DNA of 64,000 nt from NCBI GenBank assembly GCA_029237695.1, contig CM055275.1, positions 85,120,068 to 85,184,067 on the forward strand, written 5' to 3'. Below, in pieces: positions 1 through 10,933 of the stretch. The notes under the pieces were generated by a model. It saw nothing but the letters and a program-made list of their open reading frames with translations. It was not told where the DNA came from and made no database searches. Source of the stretch: Conchocele bisecta. Its lineage: Eukaryota; Mollusca; Bivalvia; Lucinida; Thyasiridae. A program made the translations under genes and the position numbers. Positions within the stretch are counted from its first letter, which is position 1, and the number at the start of each line of letters is the position of its first letter.

Positions 1-498
1 TGATATTCATTTCAACTAAACCACCACTGGGCGCACTTCGTTGTCTTCTGACAACTCTTGTCAAACTATTGACCAATCCATGCGGCCCCCATGCCGAACG
101 GTCAAGGTCAAATTACTCAAGGTGAAATTTGCGTTAAAGTTTTTGTAATATCTGTGTATCACAATGGGATTGCTCTAAACGGCTACATACATACTGGGAC
201 CATCAAATACCTCAGTGAGCATGATATACTTGCCATGGCCATCTAGTTAAAGATGCATGCCCACTCAGTAGGCACAAAATGTTCTTTATATCAGATACAT
301 CATCTTGAGACATTTTCTGGCAAAATACACATTCATTCTCCATTACGCCACACTTGTTTAACCCTTTCAACCCTAAGGAACTGGAATGGACTGTGATATG
401 CTAATGTTCCAACCAATCCAATGGTCACAAAATGATTTTCAGATTCGTCCATTTATGAAAAGGGGGTGTTTTTGTTGTAAGAAATATGAAAATTACTT

Positions 499-565
499 GC
501 AAAAAGTGCAGATCCTGATGAGACGGCTCGTTACGAGCCGGCTCATCTGGATCTGCACTTTTTGC
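499..565. repeat. Hairpin repeat, 'agacggctcgttacgagccg' type
   Basis: The arms gcaaaaagtgcagatcc and ggatctgcactttttgc enclose a gacggctcgt/acgagccg core. Related hairpins lie at 6296-6364, 9449-9510, 10535-10603, 29352-29435 and 52262-52332, usually within the same larger element (flank 'tccatttatgaaaaggggg'). Confidence 0.85.
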
Positions 566-674
566 ATAAACCGATATAGCGTGATTTCAGGTTCAAAGGG
601 TTAATTCCTATAAAGAATATATTTGTGCCTACCGAGTGGGCATGTGCCTTTAACCTTACACCGCTATTTTAATT

Positions 675-852
675 TGTTGTCGTCTGCTGTTTATTTTCTA
701 TTTTCCATTAGAATAATTGACAACATGCTTTGACAGCACTTCAGAATCATTTCCAATGGAAGTGCGGTCAAACCATGTCGTTATTGAGAAATAAGGCAAG
801 ATATAAAAGCAACAGCAGATGACAATTGTTGTGTGTAGCGGTCGAAGGGTTA
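675..852. mobile_element. MITE, 'gtttgacagcactt' family
   Basis: Non-coding palindromic element beginning ttgtcgtctgctgttt and ending gcagatgacaattgttg, with a central gtttgacagcacttcagaat stem. Related copies are at 24820-25051, 46079-46312 and 63637-63840. The shared termini and internal palindrome fit a MITE; the superfamily is not known. Confidence 0.7.
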
Positions 853-936
853 ACTCTTTGCATGCTAGCGGTGCAAATATCCGCCAAACGAATTACGAGT
901 ATATGTTTTATGTCTCTCTCTGTAAATATGTGTTGA

Positions 937-981
937 AATTTCATTAGAATTGTGTCCTCTGGACACAATTCTAATGAAATT
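937..981. repeat. Perfect hairpin, 'catttcattagaattg' type
   Basis: aatttcattagaattgtgtcc is followed directly by its reverse complement. The same half-site motif occurs at 27195, 50030, 60957-60995 and 63018, so it marks a dispersed element. Confidence 0.75.
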
Positions 982-1201
982 CCAAGACATATTCTTGGCC
1001 CTAAATGATACTCTTTTGTGTTGATGGGCCGTTAAGCACCATTCAATTCCATTCCATTCCAAGACATATTCATGATATTTACAGGGAGAAATACAAGAAA
1101 ATATAATGAATTGTCATCTGCTATTTTTGAACTATTTATAGCCCACAAATTTCCCAGCATGCAAAGAGTTAATAACCTACTGATTCCTTGTTTGACCACA
1201 G

Positions 1202-1349
1202 ACACGTGGGTGAATGGTGGCAATGTTAGAGCCAGGATAACTCGACCGGACATAAAGGTGCTCACTGGACGTCTACAGTATATTGACGAGGTGTTGGGTG
1301 TGCCGAGCATGGACATCCCTGGCGTTATCTACTACGATGACTATATTTA
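1202..1349 (+). CDS. FAS1-domain protein, exon encoding the end of FAS1 domain 1
   Basis: The exon follows a ttgaccacag acceptor and ends at TTTA|gtgagt, a strong donor. It reads ..TWVNGGNVRARITRPDIK, then VLTGRLQYIDEVLGVP. This matches the conserved H2 box that closes a fasciclin (FAS1) fold (alternating V/I, Asn, a 'G-V/L-x-x-I-D-x-V-L' strand). FAS1 domains mediate cell adhesion and matrix binding in proteins such as TGFBI, periostin and insect fasciclin I. The incoming phase is 1 and the outgoing phase is 2. The 3-base TAG spanning the donor is a stop only if splicing is ignored. The earlier part of this FAS1 domain and the signal peptide lie outside the window. Confidence 0.8.
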
Positions 1350-1400
1350 GTGAGTAGACATGTGGGTACTCGTGCTCGAAATCAAGAGTACTGTATTTAT

Positions 1401-4400
1401 TCTAATAGTAGCCCTTTCTCTGATAGTAGCCCCCTCTCTAATTAATAGTAGCCCCCCTCTCTAATAGTAGCCCCCTCTCTAATAATAGCCCCTTCTCTAA
1501 TAGTAGCCCCCTCTCTAATAGTAGCCCCTGCTTTATTGAGTAGCCCCCTCTCCAGCCCTTCCAGCGGTCCTATAATTCCTATAATTCCTATATTTTTCAG
1601 ACTTTTTCAAAATGTCCTATATTATCCTATATTTTTGGCAAAATTCCTATAATTCCTATATATTTTTTGGGTAAGCAAAAGGTTGCTTTTTCTTTGGTTA
1701 AAATAGAACTTTTTTGTTAAATTTGTTGCACTAAATTCATCATGCAATTTAAAGGACATCCATAATTATTTATTAATGTGATGTTGACATCATTTCAACA
1801 AAATTAATTTATGTAGTACCATGATGTGTGCCAATTCATTCTTAATTGTTTTTCAAAAATCCCTTCTTTAATGTAATAAGTTAAGGTAAATGACTTATTT
1901 GCACAAATAAATGATTTGTGGTGGAACGTGGCTGGCTAGAAGGGGTGTTGGGAGGCCAGATATAGTGTCCTATATTTGTTTTGAAAAAAAATCCTATATT
2001 TTGTTTCACTGTGCTGGAAGGGCTGCCTCTCTAATAGGAGCCACCTTCTCTAATAGTAGCCCCCTCCCTAATAGTAGCCCCTTCTCTAATAGTAGCCCCC
2101 TCTCTAATAGTAGCCCCTTCTGTAATAGTAGACCCCTCTCTAATAGTAGCCCCTTCTCTAATAGTAGCCCCCTCTCTAATAGTAGCCCCTTCTCTAATAG
2201 TAGCCCCCTCTCTAATAGTAGCCCCTTCTCTAATAGTAGCCCCTTTTTATAATAGTAGCCCCCTCTCTAATAGTAGCCCCCTCTCTAATAGTAGCCTCTC
2301 TCTAATAGTAGCCCCCTCTCTAATAGTAGCCCCCTCTCTAATGGTAGCCTCTCTCTAATAGTAGCCCCCTCTCTAATAGTAGCCCCTGCTTTATTGAGTA
2401 AGCCCCTCTCTAATAGTAGCCACCTTCTTTAATAGTAGCCCCCCTCCTCTAATAGTAGCCCCTTCTCTAATAGTAGCCCCTCTCTAATAGTACCCCCCTC
2501 CCTCTAATAAGTAGCCCCCTCTCTAATAGTAGCCCCCTCTCTAATAGTAGCCCCTTCTCTAATAGTAGCCCCCTCTCTAAGAGTAGCTCCTACTCTAATA
2601 GTAGCCCCCTCTCTAATTTTACCCCCTCTCTAATAGTAGCCACCTTCTCTAATAGTAACCCCTTCTCTACTAGTAGCCCCCTCCCCCTTCCCTTCTCTCA
2701 ATAGTAGCCACCTTCTCTAATAGTAGCCCCCTCTCTAATATAAGCCCCTTCATAGCCCCTTCTCTAAATAGTAGTACCCCCTCTCTAATAGTAGCCCCTT
2801 CTCTCATAGTAGCCCCCTCTCTAATAGTAGCCCCCTCTCTCTAATATAGCCCCCTCTCTAATAGTAACCCCTTCTCTACTAGTAGCCCCCTCTTCCCCTC
2901 TCTCTAATTAGTAGCCACCTTCCTCTAATATGTAGCCCCCTCTCTAATATAAGCCCCTTCATAGCCCCTTCTCTAATAGACCCCCTCTCTAATAGTAGCC
3001 CCTTCTCTAATAGTAGCCCCCTCTCTAATAGTAGCCCCCTCTCTAATATAGCCACCTTCTCTAATAGTAAGCCCCTCTCTAATAGTAGCCCCTTCTCTAA
3101 TAGTAGCCCCCTCTCTAATATAGCCCGCCCCCTCTCTAAATAGTGCGCCCTTATCTAATAGTAGCCCCCCTCTCTAATAGTAGCCCCCTTCTCTAATAGT
3201 AGCCCCCTCTCTAATTTTAGCCACCTCTCTAATAGTAGCCACCTTCTTCTAATAGTAACCCCTTCTCTACTAGTAGCCCCCCCCTCTTCCCCTCTCTAAT
3301 AGTAGCCACCTTCTCTAATAGTAGCCCCCACTCCTAATATAAGCCCATTTATAGCCCCTTCTCTAATAGTAGCCCCCTCTCTAATAGTAACCCCTTCTCT
3401 ACTAGTAGCCCCCTCTTCCCCTTCCCCTCTCTAATAGTAGCCACCTTCTCTAATATAGCCCCCTCCTCTAATATAAGCCCCCTTCATAGCCCCTTCTCTA
3501 ATAGTAGCCCCCTCTCTAATAGTAGCCCCTTCTCTAATAGTAACCCCCCTCCTAATAGTAGCCCCCTCTCTAATAGTAGCCTCCTTCTCTAAATAGTAGC
3601 CCCCTCCTCTAAATAGTAGCCCCTTCTCTAATAGTAGCCCCCTCTCTAATAGTAGCCCCTTCTCTAATAGTAGCCCCCACTCTAAAATTAACCCCTTCTC
3701 TAACTAGTAGCACCCTCTTCCCCTCTCTAATAGTAAGCCCCACCTTCTCTAACTAGTAGCCCCCTCTCTAATCTAAACTTCATAGCCCCTTCTCCTTAAT
3801 AGTTACTCTAATAGTAGCCCCCTCTCTAATAGTAGCCCCTTCATCTTTTAGTACCCCTCTCTAATAGTAGCCCCCTCCCTCTAAATAGTAGCCACCTTCT
3901 CTAATAGTAGCCCCCTCTCTAATAGTAGCCCCTTCTCTAATAGTACCCCCTCTCTAATAGTAGCCCCCTCACTAATAGTAGCCCCTCATCTAATATAAGC
4001 CCCTTCTCTAATAGTAGCCCCCTTCTTCTAATAGTTAAGCCCCCTCTCTAATAGTAGCCCCTTATCTTTAATAGAACCCCCTCTCCTATTAGTAGCCCCC
4101 TTTTCTCTAATAGATACCCTCTCTAATTTTAGCCCCCTCTTCTAATAGTAGCCACCTTCACTAATAGTAAACCCCTTCTCTACTAGTAGCCCCCTCTTCC
4201 CCTCTCTAATAGTACCACCTTCTCTAATAGTAGCCCCCTCTCTATTATAAGCCCATTTCTAGCCCTTCTCTAATAGTAGCCCCCCTCTCTAATAGTAACC
4301 CCTTCTCTACTATAGCCCCCTCTTCCCTCTCTATAGTAGCCACCTACCTCTAATATACCCCCTCTCAAATATAAGCCCCTCATACCCCTTCTCTAATAGT

Positions 4401-6183
4401 ACCCCCTCTCTATAGTAGCCCCTTCTCTAATAGTAGCCCCCTCTCTAATAGTAGCCCGTCCCACCCCCTCTCTATAGTAGCCACCCTTCTCTAATAGTAG
4501 CCCCCTCTCTAATAGTAGCCCCTTCTCTAATAGTAAAGCCCCCTCTCTAATAGAAGCCCCTTCTCTAATAGTAGCCACCTCTCTAATAGTAACCCCTTCT
4601 CTACTATAGCACCCGCTTCCCCTCCTAATAGTACCACCTCTCTAATAGTACCCCCTCTCTAAAATAAAGCCCCTTCATAGCCCCTTCTACTAATAGTAGC
4701 CCCCCTCTAATAAGAAGCCCCCTCTCTAATAGTAGCCCCATCTCTAATATTAGCCCCCTCTCTAATATAGCCCCCTCTCTAATAGTAGCCACCTTCTCTA
4801 AAAGTAGCCCCCTCTCTAATAGTAGCACCCTTCTCTAATAGTACCCTCCTCTCTAATAGTAAGCCCCTTCTCTAATGTAGCCCCTCTCTAATAGTAACCC
4901 CTTCTCTACTAGTACCCCCTCTTCCCCTCCTACTAATAGTTAGCCACCTTCTCTAATAGTAGCCCCCTCTCTAATAATAGCCACTTCATGCCCCTTCTCT
5001 AATAGTAGCCCCCCTCTCTACTAGTAGCACCCCTCTCTATAATAGCCACCTTCTCGAATAGTAGCCCCCTCTCTAATAGTAGCCCCCTTTTCTAATAGTA
5101 GCCCCCTCTAATAGTACCCCGTATCTAATAGTAGCCCCCCTTCTCTAATAGTGCCCCCCCCTCTCTATTAGTCCCCCCCTCTAATAGAACCCCTTCTCTA
5201 ATAGTACCCCCTCTCTCCCCCTAATAGTAGCCCCTTCTTCTAATAGTAGCCCCTTCTCTAATATAGCCCCCTGCCCCCCTCTCTATAGTAGCCCCCTCTT
5301 CCCCCTATAATAGTAGCCACCTTCTCTAATAGTAGCCCCCTTCTCTAATATAAGCCCTTCTAGCTTCTCTATAGCCCCCTCATCATAGTAGCCCCTCTCA
5401 TAATAGCCACCTCTCTAATAGTACCCCCTCTCTAAAGTAGCCCCTTTTCTAATAGTACCCCCTCTCATAGAGCCCCTTCTCTAATAGTACCCCCTCTCTA
5501 AGAGTAGCCCCTCTCTAATAGTAACCCCTTCTCTACTAGTAGCCCCCCTCTCTCTCTAATAGTACCCACCTTCTCTAATAGTACCCCCTCTCTAATATAA
5601 GCCCCTTCATAGCCCCTTCTCTAATAGTAGCCCCTCTCTAATAGTAGCCCCCTCTCTAATAGTGCCCCTTCTCTAATATACCCCTTTTCTCTAATAGTAG
5701 CCCCTTCTCTAATAGTCCCCCTCTAATAGTACCCCCTCTCTACTATAGCCCCCTCGCCCCCTCTCTAATAGTACCCACCTTCTCTAATAGTATCCCCCTC
5801 TCTATATAATAGCCCCTTCATAGCCCCTTCTCTAATAGTAGCCCCTTCTCTAATAGTAGCCCCCTCTCTAATAGTTGCCCATTCTCTAATAGTAGCCCCT
5901 TCTCTAATAGTAGCCCCTTCTCTAATAGTGCCCCTCTCTAATAGCCCCACTCTAATATAGCCCCTTCTCTAATAGTTGCCCCTTCTCTAATAGTAGCCCC
6001 TCTTCTAATAGTAGCCCCCCTCTCTAATAGTAGCCCCTTCTCTAATAGTTGCCCCTTCTCTAATAGTTTCCCCTTTCTCTAATAGTTAGCTCTAATAGTC
6101 CCCCCTCTCTATAGTTGCCCCTTCTCTAATAGAAGCCCCCTCTCTAATAGTAGCCCCCTCTCTAATAGTAGCCCCCTCTAATA
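1401..6183. repeat. 18-bp satellite array (agccccctctctaatagt)n
   Basis: A tandem array with basic unit agccccctctctaatagt, interrupted at 1553-2025 by an inserted element. A short open stretch (2041-2252) reads as SNSSPL/SNSSPF repeats only because 18 is divisible by three. Up to about 2680 the units are regular. Beyond that, dropped or added bases occur in most units, which looks more like unpolished long-read sequence than ordinary divergence. It lies in an intron of the FAS1 gene. No coding role is supported. Confidence 0.95.
1553..2025. mobile_element. 473-bp TIR element inserted in the 18-bp array
   Basis: The element begins cagcccttccagc and ends gctggaagggctg, perfect 13-bp inverted termini. 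It is flanked by CCTCTC on both sides (1547-1552 and 2026-2031), where an uninterrupted satellite unit would have that sequence once, so a 6-bp target duplication is likely. The ends are rich in 'ttcctataattcctatattttt'. No protein is encoded, so it is probably non-autonomous. Confidence 0.7.
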
Positions 6184-6838
6184 CAAAAGCCATTTAATAC
6201 ATTGTTGTTCTAAATGATTTTTGTAGGTGACAATAACATACTTTGATCCTATTTTCCACGTTTTGACACCCACAAATTACAATACATACGCTATTGGCAA
6301 AACGTGTAGATCCAGATGAGATGGCTCGTCATGAGCCGGCTCATCTGGATCTACATGTTTTGCCAATACCACTATGGCAGACAGTGCACAGCATGAAATA
6401 ACTGTGTTGCCGTGACCGCAATGGAAATAAAGCTCTTTTTGCTTTATAAAGGGACGGGTAGTTTCTCGTGTTCAACATCAGGAAGTTTGATTCAAACTTC
6501 GTGATTTTTAATGATAACTACAATCGTTTGTGAGAAGATATCAAGTTTTTGTTTATTTTCTTTTGACTCGTCCTCCACCCCTTCGACCTCTTTTCCCATA
6601 ATGTTAAATTCCCATAAGAAAATATTTTTTTCGTTATAAAATCAATATTTGATGATATGGAATTTCATCAAACAAAATTTTTTAGGGAGAGTGACTTTTG
6701 TTATTGGTAAAAAAGTACTTTCAACATTTAAATATTTTTTAAATTGATTGTGTTTAATAGCCAAAAGTTCGGCGGCAGAAAAACGTGCAATACAGATAGT
6801 AAATATTTTTCTGCAATTTTTCTCATTTCTCATCAAAA
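6184..6838. repeat. Dispersed repeat segment, no gene seen
   Basis: Contains the cggctc hairpin (6296-6364) with 'gcagacagtgcacagcatgaaataactgtgttgcc', a block also found near 9523-9570 and 29150-29210, and a 'cctccacccc..ctcttttcccataat' block similar to 28920-28960. No exon signal is recognised. Confidence 0.6.
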
Positions 6839-6908
6839 GTATATGTTGTTGCCACTCAGTTGGACCGTCTCGTTGAGACGGTTAAAATGAGTGGTAACAA
6901 CATACACT
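6839..6908. repeat. Hairpin MITE core, 'gaaccgtctcgtcgagacgg' type
   Basis: The arms are gtatatgttgttgccactcag and gagtggtaacaacatacac, around gaccgtctcgttgagacggt. Better-preserved copies are at 26409-26484 and 47409-47479, and a decayed copy is at 15455-15530. The half-site 'ccactcatttgaaccgtctc' also forms the core of the 41090-42300 satellite. Confidence 0.8.
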
Positions 6909-6969
6909 TTGGGTGAAAAATAAAAATAATCTAAATTTTTTATGACGCATGTCTATTATTCTCCATTCA

Positions 6970-7050
6970 GCCGAGGGATGGATTGGGGCCTTGGGGTTAG
7001 AACACCTGACTTCCAACCTTGTGGGTTCAAACCTCGCCTTAGGCATCAAA
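6970..7050 (+). repeat. tRNA-like (SINE head) fragment
   Basis: The segment ttggggttagaacacctgac .. ttgtgggttcaaacctcgcc resembles the A box and B box (GGTTCAAAYC) of a Pol III promoter. A full cloverleaf with a paired acceptor stem is not evident, so I read it as a tRNA-derived SINE remnant and not as a tRNA gene. Confidence 0.4.
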
Positions 7051-7372
7051 AATAGTTTCAAAGTTATTGCGTTCCCATCATAAACTGATTCAAATAAGGT
7101 CAATCATTTCTTTGGTAAACATTTATTCTCAAAACGGAAGTTCGCACAGCACACGTTTTACTAAAACCAAACACGGACATAGAAAACTCGGACATATTAA
7201 TACTTAACCTGAATTGGGCACGGTTAAATAAAAGGCCTGACAAACACTAAAAAGATATTTCCATCCCGCTGGTCTGTCGTATGAGACTTTAAACTGTGGT
7301 CCCGTCTCTATATGACCTTAGCTGTTGGTGGGACGTTAAACCCATTCACTTTCACGTTTTGTTTTCATTCAG

Positions 7373-7541
7373 CCGAACATACCTTGAGCTGAACAGGATT
7401 GGTATGGCGCTGTACCTCCAGGACGCGGCTCTGGGTATGAATCAGGCGTACATCACCCAACTTCCGTTCCGAGATAAGTCAAAATTGCAGAACGTGAATA
7501 GCGGGAATAACAATCAATACACAACACAATATCCCGGACAG
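7373..7541 (+). CDS. FAS1-domain protein, inter-domain exon
   Basis: The acceptor is gttttcattcag and the donor is GGACAG|gtgcgt. Joining TA from the previous exon to its first C gives Tyr and then an open frame RTYLELNRIGMALYLQDAA, continuing through ITQLPFRDKSKLQNVNSGN to TTQYPGQ. The segment after FAS1 domain 1 is a short amphipathic stretch that turns into an Asn/Gln-rich linker leading into the PNNQY exon. The 169 bases plus the two carried over make exactly 57 codons, so the exon ends in phase 0. I do not recognise a named domain in it. It is supported by phase compatibility, good splice sites and its Asn/Gln composition, which matches the next exon. Confidence 0.7.
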
Positions 7542-7558
7542 GTGCGTATGGTTGTGTT

Positions 7559-7800
7559 TAAAGGTACATGCCCACGCAGTAGGCACAAAATGTTCTTTAT
7601 AGGAATTAAATAAGTGTATAATTGTGTCACTATTCCACCAGTTATAAAAATTACGAGTGCCCGTGACACAATTTTCAATTTTTCATAAATAAAGTCAAAA
7701 GTTGACAAAAAAATTAGAGTACATGCGGAATTATATTCCGCATGTACTCTAATTTTTTTTTCAACTTTTGACTTTATTTATGAAAAATTATTGTAAATTT
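7559..7800. repeat. MITE end fragment plus long hairpin
   Basis: Positions 7559-7660 repeat the end of the 'ggtacatgcccac..gtaggcacaaaatgttcttt' MITE. They run into a near-perfect hairpin at 7680-7787 (arm ttttcataaataaagtcaaa, tip tgcggaattatattccgca). Confidence 0.75.
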
Positions 7801-7867
7801 TGTAAACGTATTTAATGAAATTAGTTAGATGTCTGAAGGTACAAAGTCACATAGCTTGTCTCATATT

Positions 7868-9398
7868 AAAGATACATGCCCACTCAGTAGGCACAAAATG
7901 TTCTTTATAGGAATTAAATAAGTGTATAATTGTGTCATTATTCCACCAGTTATAAAAATTACGAGTACCCACTATACAGATACAGGCCACACTTACTCGA
8001 ATTCGAGGGGAGATAAAAAAATACTTTGAGTTAACCGTAGTTTGACGTATCCGTAGTACGCAACCTGTCGGACAACAAACTATTTTATTGACAGTTAGAA
8101 CCAAATGATTACTTGCTGATGTAGCCTTGAGTAGTAAATATGATTTATTTTAGCAATTAAATGTACATGGATACATGTTAAATGCTGTTTCTAAGACAAA
8201 TCATATTTAAACACTTTCGGTTTGTTTACAAATAATGTACACATATGCATGTCTGTGTGTAATTAATAGATAACCCGGATGTGGCACACGTGACATGTGT
8301 ATGTAGCGATATGTACATATTCAGTTCACCAATGAAATAAATAATAACAAGAACATAATATTTTATGAATTATTTTAATAAATTATATAAACAACACAAA
8401 ACAACAAGAAACACTATTATAAATGATTATTTCTGACCAGACTTGATTGTACAAACTAATAATGTTTAGAACATAAAACTCGCCCATTCAATGTTTCGTC
8501 CCTATACGGATGCTGTCACATTCGGGAGATATATACACACGATCGAGTGTGAAATATTTCACTCATTTCTAATCACGCAACTTGTGTTCACTTTAATTAA
8601 CGTTCGAGTAAAAGCATTTAATGCCAGTCCAATTAAAATAGTTGCCATTTATTGCTCACCACTTAATGATCACCGACGGTCATTTCGGGAGGCCTGTTTA
8701 ATCAGTGTCAGCGCAAACACCTTTACGGTCTGAATACCCGACTTTGATCAGGTAAACTGCAGGTGACAAACTTCTACTAACCTCAGCAAATTGACGTTTC
8801 GACTTAACGAGTGTGAAATACAGTAGATTTACGTTTTCGGGACCTAAATATACCTTCGAATAAACGGAAAATTTGAGTTATCGAAATTTGACTTAACCGA
8901 ACTTAGTTATATGGAAAATAATAGGATTTTAAACGGGACCGTGCTAGTAATTCGACGTAACCGGTGATTTCGACGTAAGCGACTTTGAGTAAACGAGCGT
9001 AGCCTGTATAATCATTTAGTAATATTTATTTTACTGATAGTGACACGCGGTGGTATCAGGCTATTTTCATATGCAAATGAGGCATGGTATTTTTTAATTA
9101 TTTATACTAATTAAATGAATCACCTGAAAAAATAATATTTTCGACAGATTAATAAGTATGATCATTGCACATCAAAAAGTAATTACAAAGAAGAAATAGT
9201 AATGTCAGTTAATATTTTAAGGAAACACGGTTATCGCCCCTGATATCAGTGTGAAAATTCAGTATAAAAATGCCAATTGTATCGTCCGAAAATGGTTCAT
9301 GACTGTTCATTTTGCTCGAACAATGTTATATCTAATGTATGGACGAACAAAATATGCCTCCCTATATTATAGCCTGGCACGTGGGCATGTACCTTTAA
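7868..9398 (-). mobile_element. Large copy of the 'gtacatgcccac' MITE, interrupted
   Basis: The termini are aaagatacatgcccactcag and gcacgtgggcatgtaccttta. The internal blocks (gttataaaaattacgagt, tatcaggggcgataacc in reverse, aatgaggcatggtatttttt) match the complete copy at 62231-62738 in reverse order. It is split by the TA-flanked element at 7983-9006. Confidence 0.7.
7983..9006. mobile_element. TA-flanked TIR element, 1,024 bp, non-autonomous
   Basis: It starts CAGGCCACACTTACTCGAA and ends TTGAGTAAACGAGCGTAGCCTG, imperfect inverted termini flanked by TA (7981-7982 and 9007-9008). The uninterrupted host MITE reads 'ctatacaggtataatcattt' in reverse at about 62615-62640, so the insertion point can be seen. 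TA target duplication and CAG/CTG ends suggest the Tc1/mariner-pogo group. No transposase reading frame is recognised. Confidence 0.65.
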
Positions 9399-9559
9399 CC
9401 CTTTATGAATTTCAGACTAGTCTTTGTTCTCAAAAATTACTTGAAAATGCTGCAGATCCTGATGAGATGGCTCATCACGAGCCGGCTCATCTGGATCTAC
9501 ACGTTTTGCCAATACCACTATGGCAGACAGTGCAGAGCATGAAATAACTGTGTTGCCTT

Positions 9560-10650
9560 GACCGCAATGGAAATAATGCCAATTTCTTCACTCACAGATG
9601 TGTCTAGCTGTCGACTTTGATACGTTAATTTTACTACCAATCCAATGGTCACAAAATGATATTCAAACTACAGTAGAACTTCGATCGCTCGAACCGGCAA
9701 CGGAATCGAGTTTGAGTTCGAGCGATCCATAGTTCGAGGGAATGAAGTTTGAAAAATGTACTGTCACATTCAGTCAATAAAATCACTTATGTGAATATAT
9801 GAGATGACCGATGTGACATGCCATTGTATATGCATTACATTTGGAGGGAGAAATGAAAAATAAGAAATACAATTGTAAAGTTGCTGTTTTATTCAATATT
9901 TACATGTAATTATACGTCAAATAAACCGCTATGTTCCGCTTTGCGTCTATACATAATACTGGTATTCCCAGTGTCTAAAAATAGCACATAGCACAGTGGT
10001 TGGAATAAATATACAAACGGAAAATATAATTAAACGAGACAATGTCAGTATACAATTATAAACACTATAAATTAACGCCTGAAGAATTCCATGATCTCGA
10101 TCAAAGTTAAATTTAAGTAAATGTTTGTTCATGACACATAACGCCTGTAATTCACGCCGCTATTGTTTGCGATTCGTGATTTAATGTCATCCCACGTCAA
10201 GGGAAACTACTCAACGCGACCGCCCGCAATGGTGGAATTCGCACCTCGTTAGACAAACAGCTGATCACAGACTTACCTGTTCGAGTTATTAGCGGTAATT
10301 ACCACTGTTTGACCGTCCACGGGACTAATCCACAGGTTCGACTGTTCGAGTAATTCATAGTTCGAGTTTAAGCTGTTTTATTACATGAATTATATAGGAA
10401 ATTTGCCGGGACTGTCGAACCAGTTCGAGTTTTCCATGGTGTTCGAGCCAGACCTGTTCTAGTTATCGAAGTTCTACTGTAGTCCATTTATGAAAAGGGG
10501 GTGTTTTTGTTCTCAAAAAATATGAAAATTACTTTGCAAAAAGTGCAGATCCTGAAGAGACGGCTCGTTACGAGCCGGCTCATCTGGATCTACACGTTTT
10601 GCCAATACCACTATACAGGCCTGTGCTGTTGAAAGGGTTAAAGCAATTCC
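9560..10650. repeat. Dispersed repeat hosting the pogo-like insert
   Basis: The flanks (9580-9670 'cacagatgtgtctagctgtc', and 10482-10650 with the hairpin at 10535-10603 and 'gttgaaagggtta') are the two halves of an element found intact at 29215-29470 and 52130-52370. Confidence 0.75.
9671..10479. mobile_element. Pogo-like non-autonomous element, 809 bp
   Basis: The termini are CAGTAGAACTTCGAT.. and ..ATCGAAGTTCTACTG, flanked by TA on both sides (9669-9670 and 10480-10481). The interior repeats 'gttcgag' strings and has no transposase. The empty site 'caaacTAgtccatttatg' is present at about 29296 and again at about 52206 in another copy of the host repeat, so the element and its TA duplication are well defined. 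CAGTRGAACC-type termini are typical of pogo/Tigger elements. Confidence 0.85.
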
Positions 10651-10722
10651 AGTGTGGGTGGGCGTTTCATTTTTCACTTCACCGATGTTGATAATATTTG
10701 GCCACAATGTGTTTCATTTCAG

Positions 10723-10933
10723 ACTACGCCATACAACCCGAATAACCAATATCCGAATAACCAATACCCGAATAATCAATATCCGAATAACCAGTACCCG
10801 AATAATCAATATCCGAATAACCAGTACCCGAATAACCAGTACCCGAATAACCAGTACCCGAATAACCAAAACCAGAATAGCCAAGGAAGCCAATTTGATA
10901 ACAGCGAGTACCCACCTACAAACAACAATTACG
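10723..10933 (+). CDS. FAS1-domain protein, (PNNQY)9 repeat exon
   Basis: The acceptor is gtttcatttcag and the donor is TTACG|gtaagt. Entry is phase 0, which matches the exit of the previous exon, and exit is phase 1. It encodes TTPYN, nine tandem five-residue units (eight PNNQY and a final PNNQN; 10738-10872), then QNSQGSQFDNSEYPPTNNN. The 15-bp units differ at third positions (aat/aac, caa/cag, tat/tac), with amino-acid change only in the last unit, which indicates selection on the peptide. A Pro/Asn/Gln/Tyr linker between two FAS1 domains would be flexible and extracellular; an adhesive or matrix-organising role is inference. Confidence 0.75.

Larger units (their letters stand above)
1..1201. 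repeat. Repeat mosaic upstream of the first visible exon
   Basis: No coding exon is recognised here. The stretch is built of dispersed elements also found elsewhere in the window. Both ends of the 'ggtacatgcccactcagtagg' MITE lie at about 248-350 and 605-657. Between them sits a second element (about 360-602, termini aaccctttcaacc / ggttcaaagggtt) with a strong hairpin at 499-565. A third MITE occupies 675-852, a perfect hairpin lies at 937-981, and 990-1172 matches 59549-59650 in reverse. The upstream exons of the FAS1 gene must lie off the left edge. Confidence 0.7.

Noticed and set aside
1072..1201. Coding start at the ATG near 1072 for the first visible exon
   Set aside because: The frame is open only by chance before the acceptor; 990-1172 is a dispersed repeat matching 59549-59650, and FAS1 similarity begins only after 1202.
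2041..5950. SNSSPF / GATIREGA repeat peptides on both strands
   Set aside because: The 18-bp satellite is a multiple of three, so short frames stay open until an indel. No splice sites or conserved flanks were seen.
6970..7050. A tRNA gene
   Set aside because: A and B box-like motifs exist, but the acceptor and anticodon stems do not pair convincingly; a SINE remnant is more likely.
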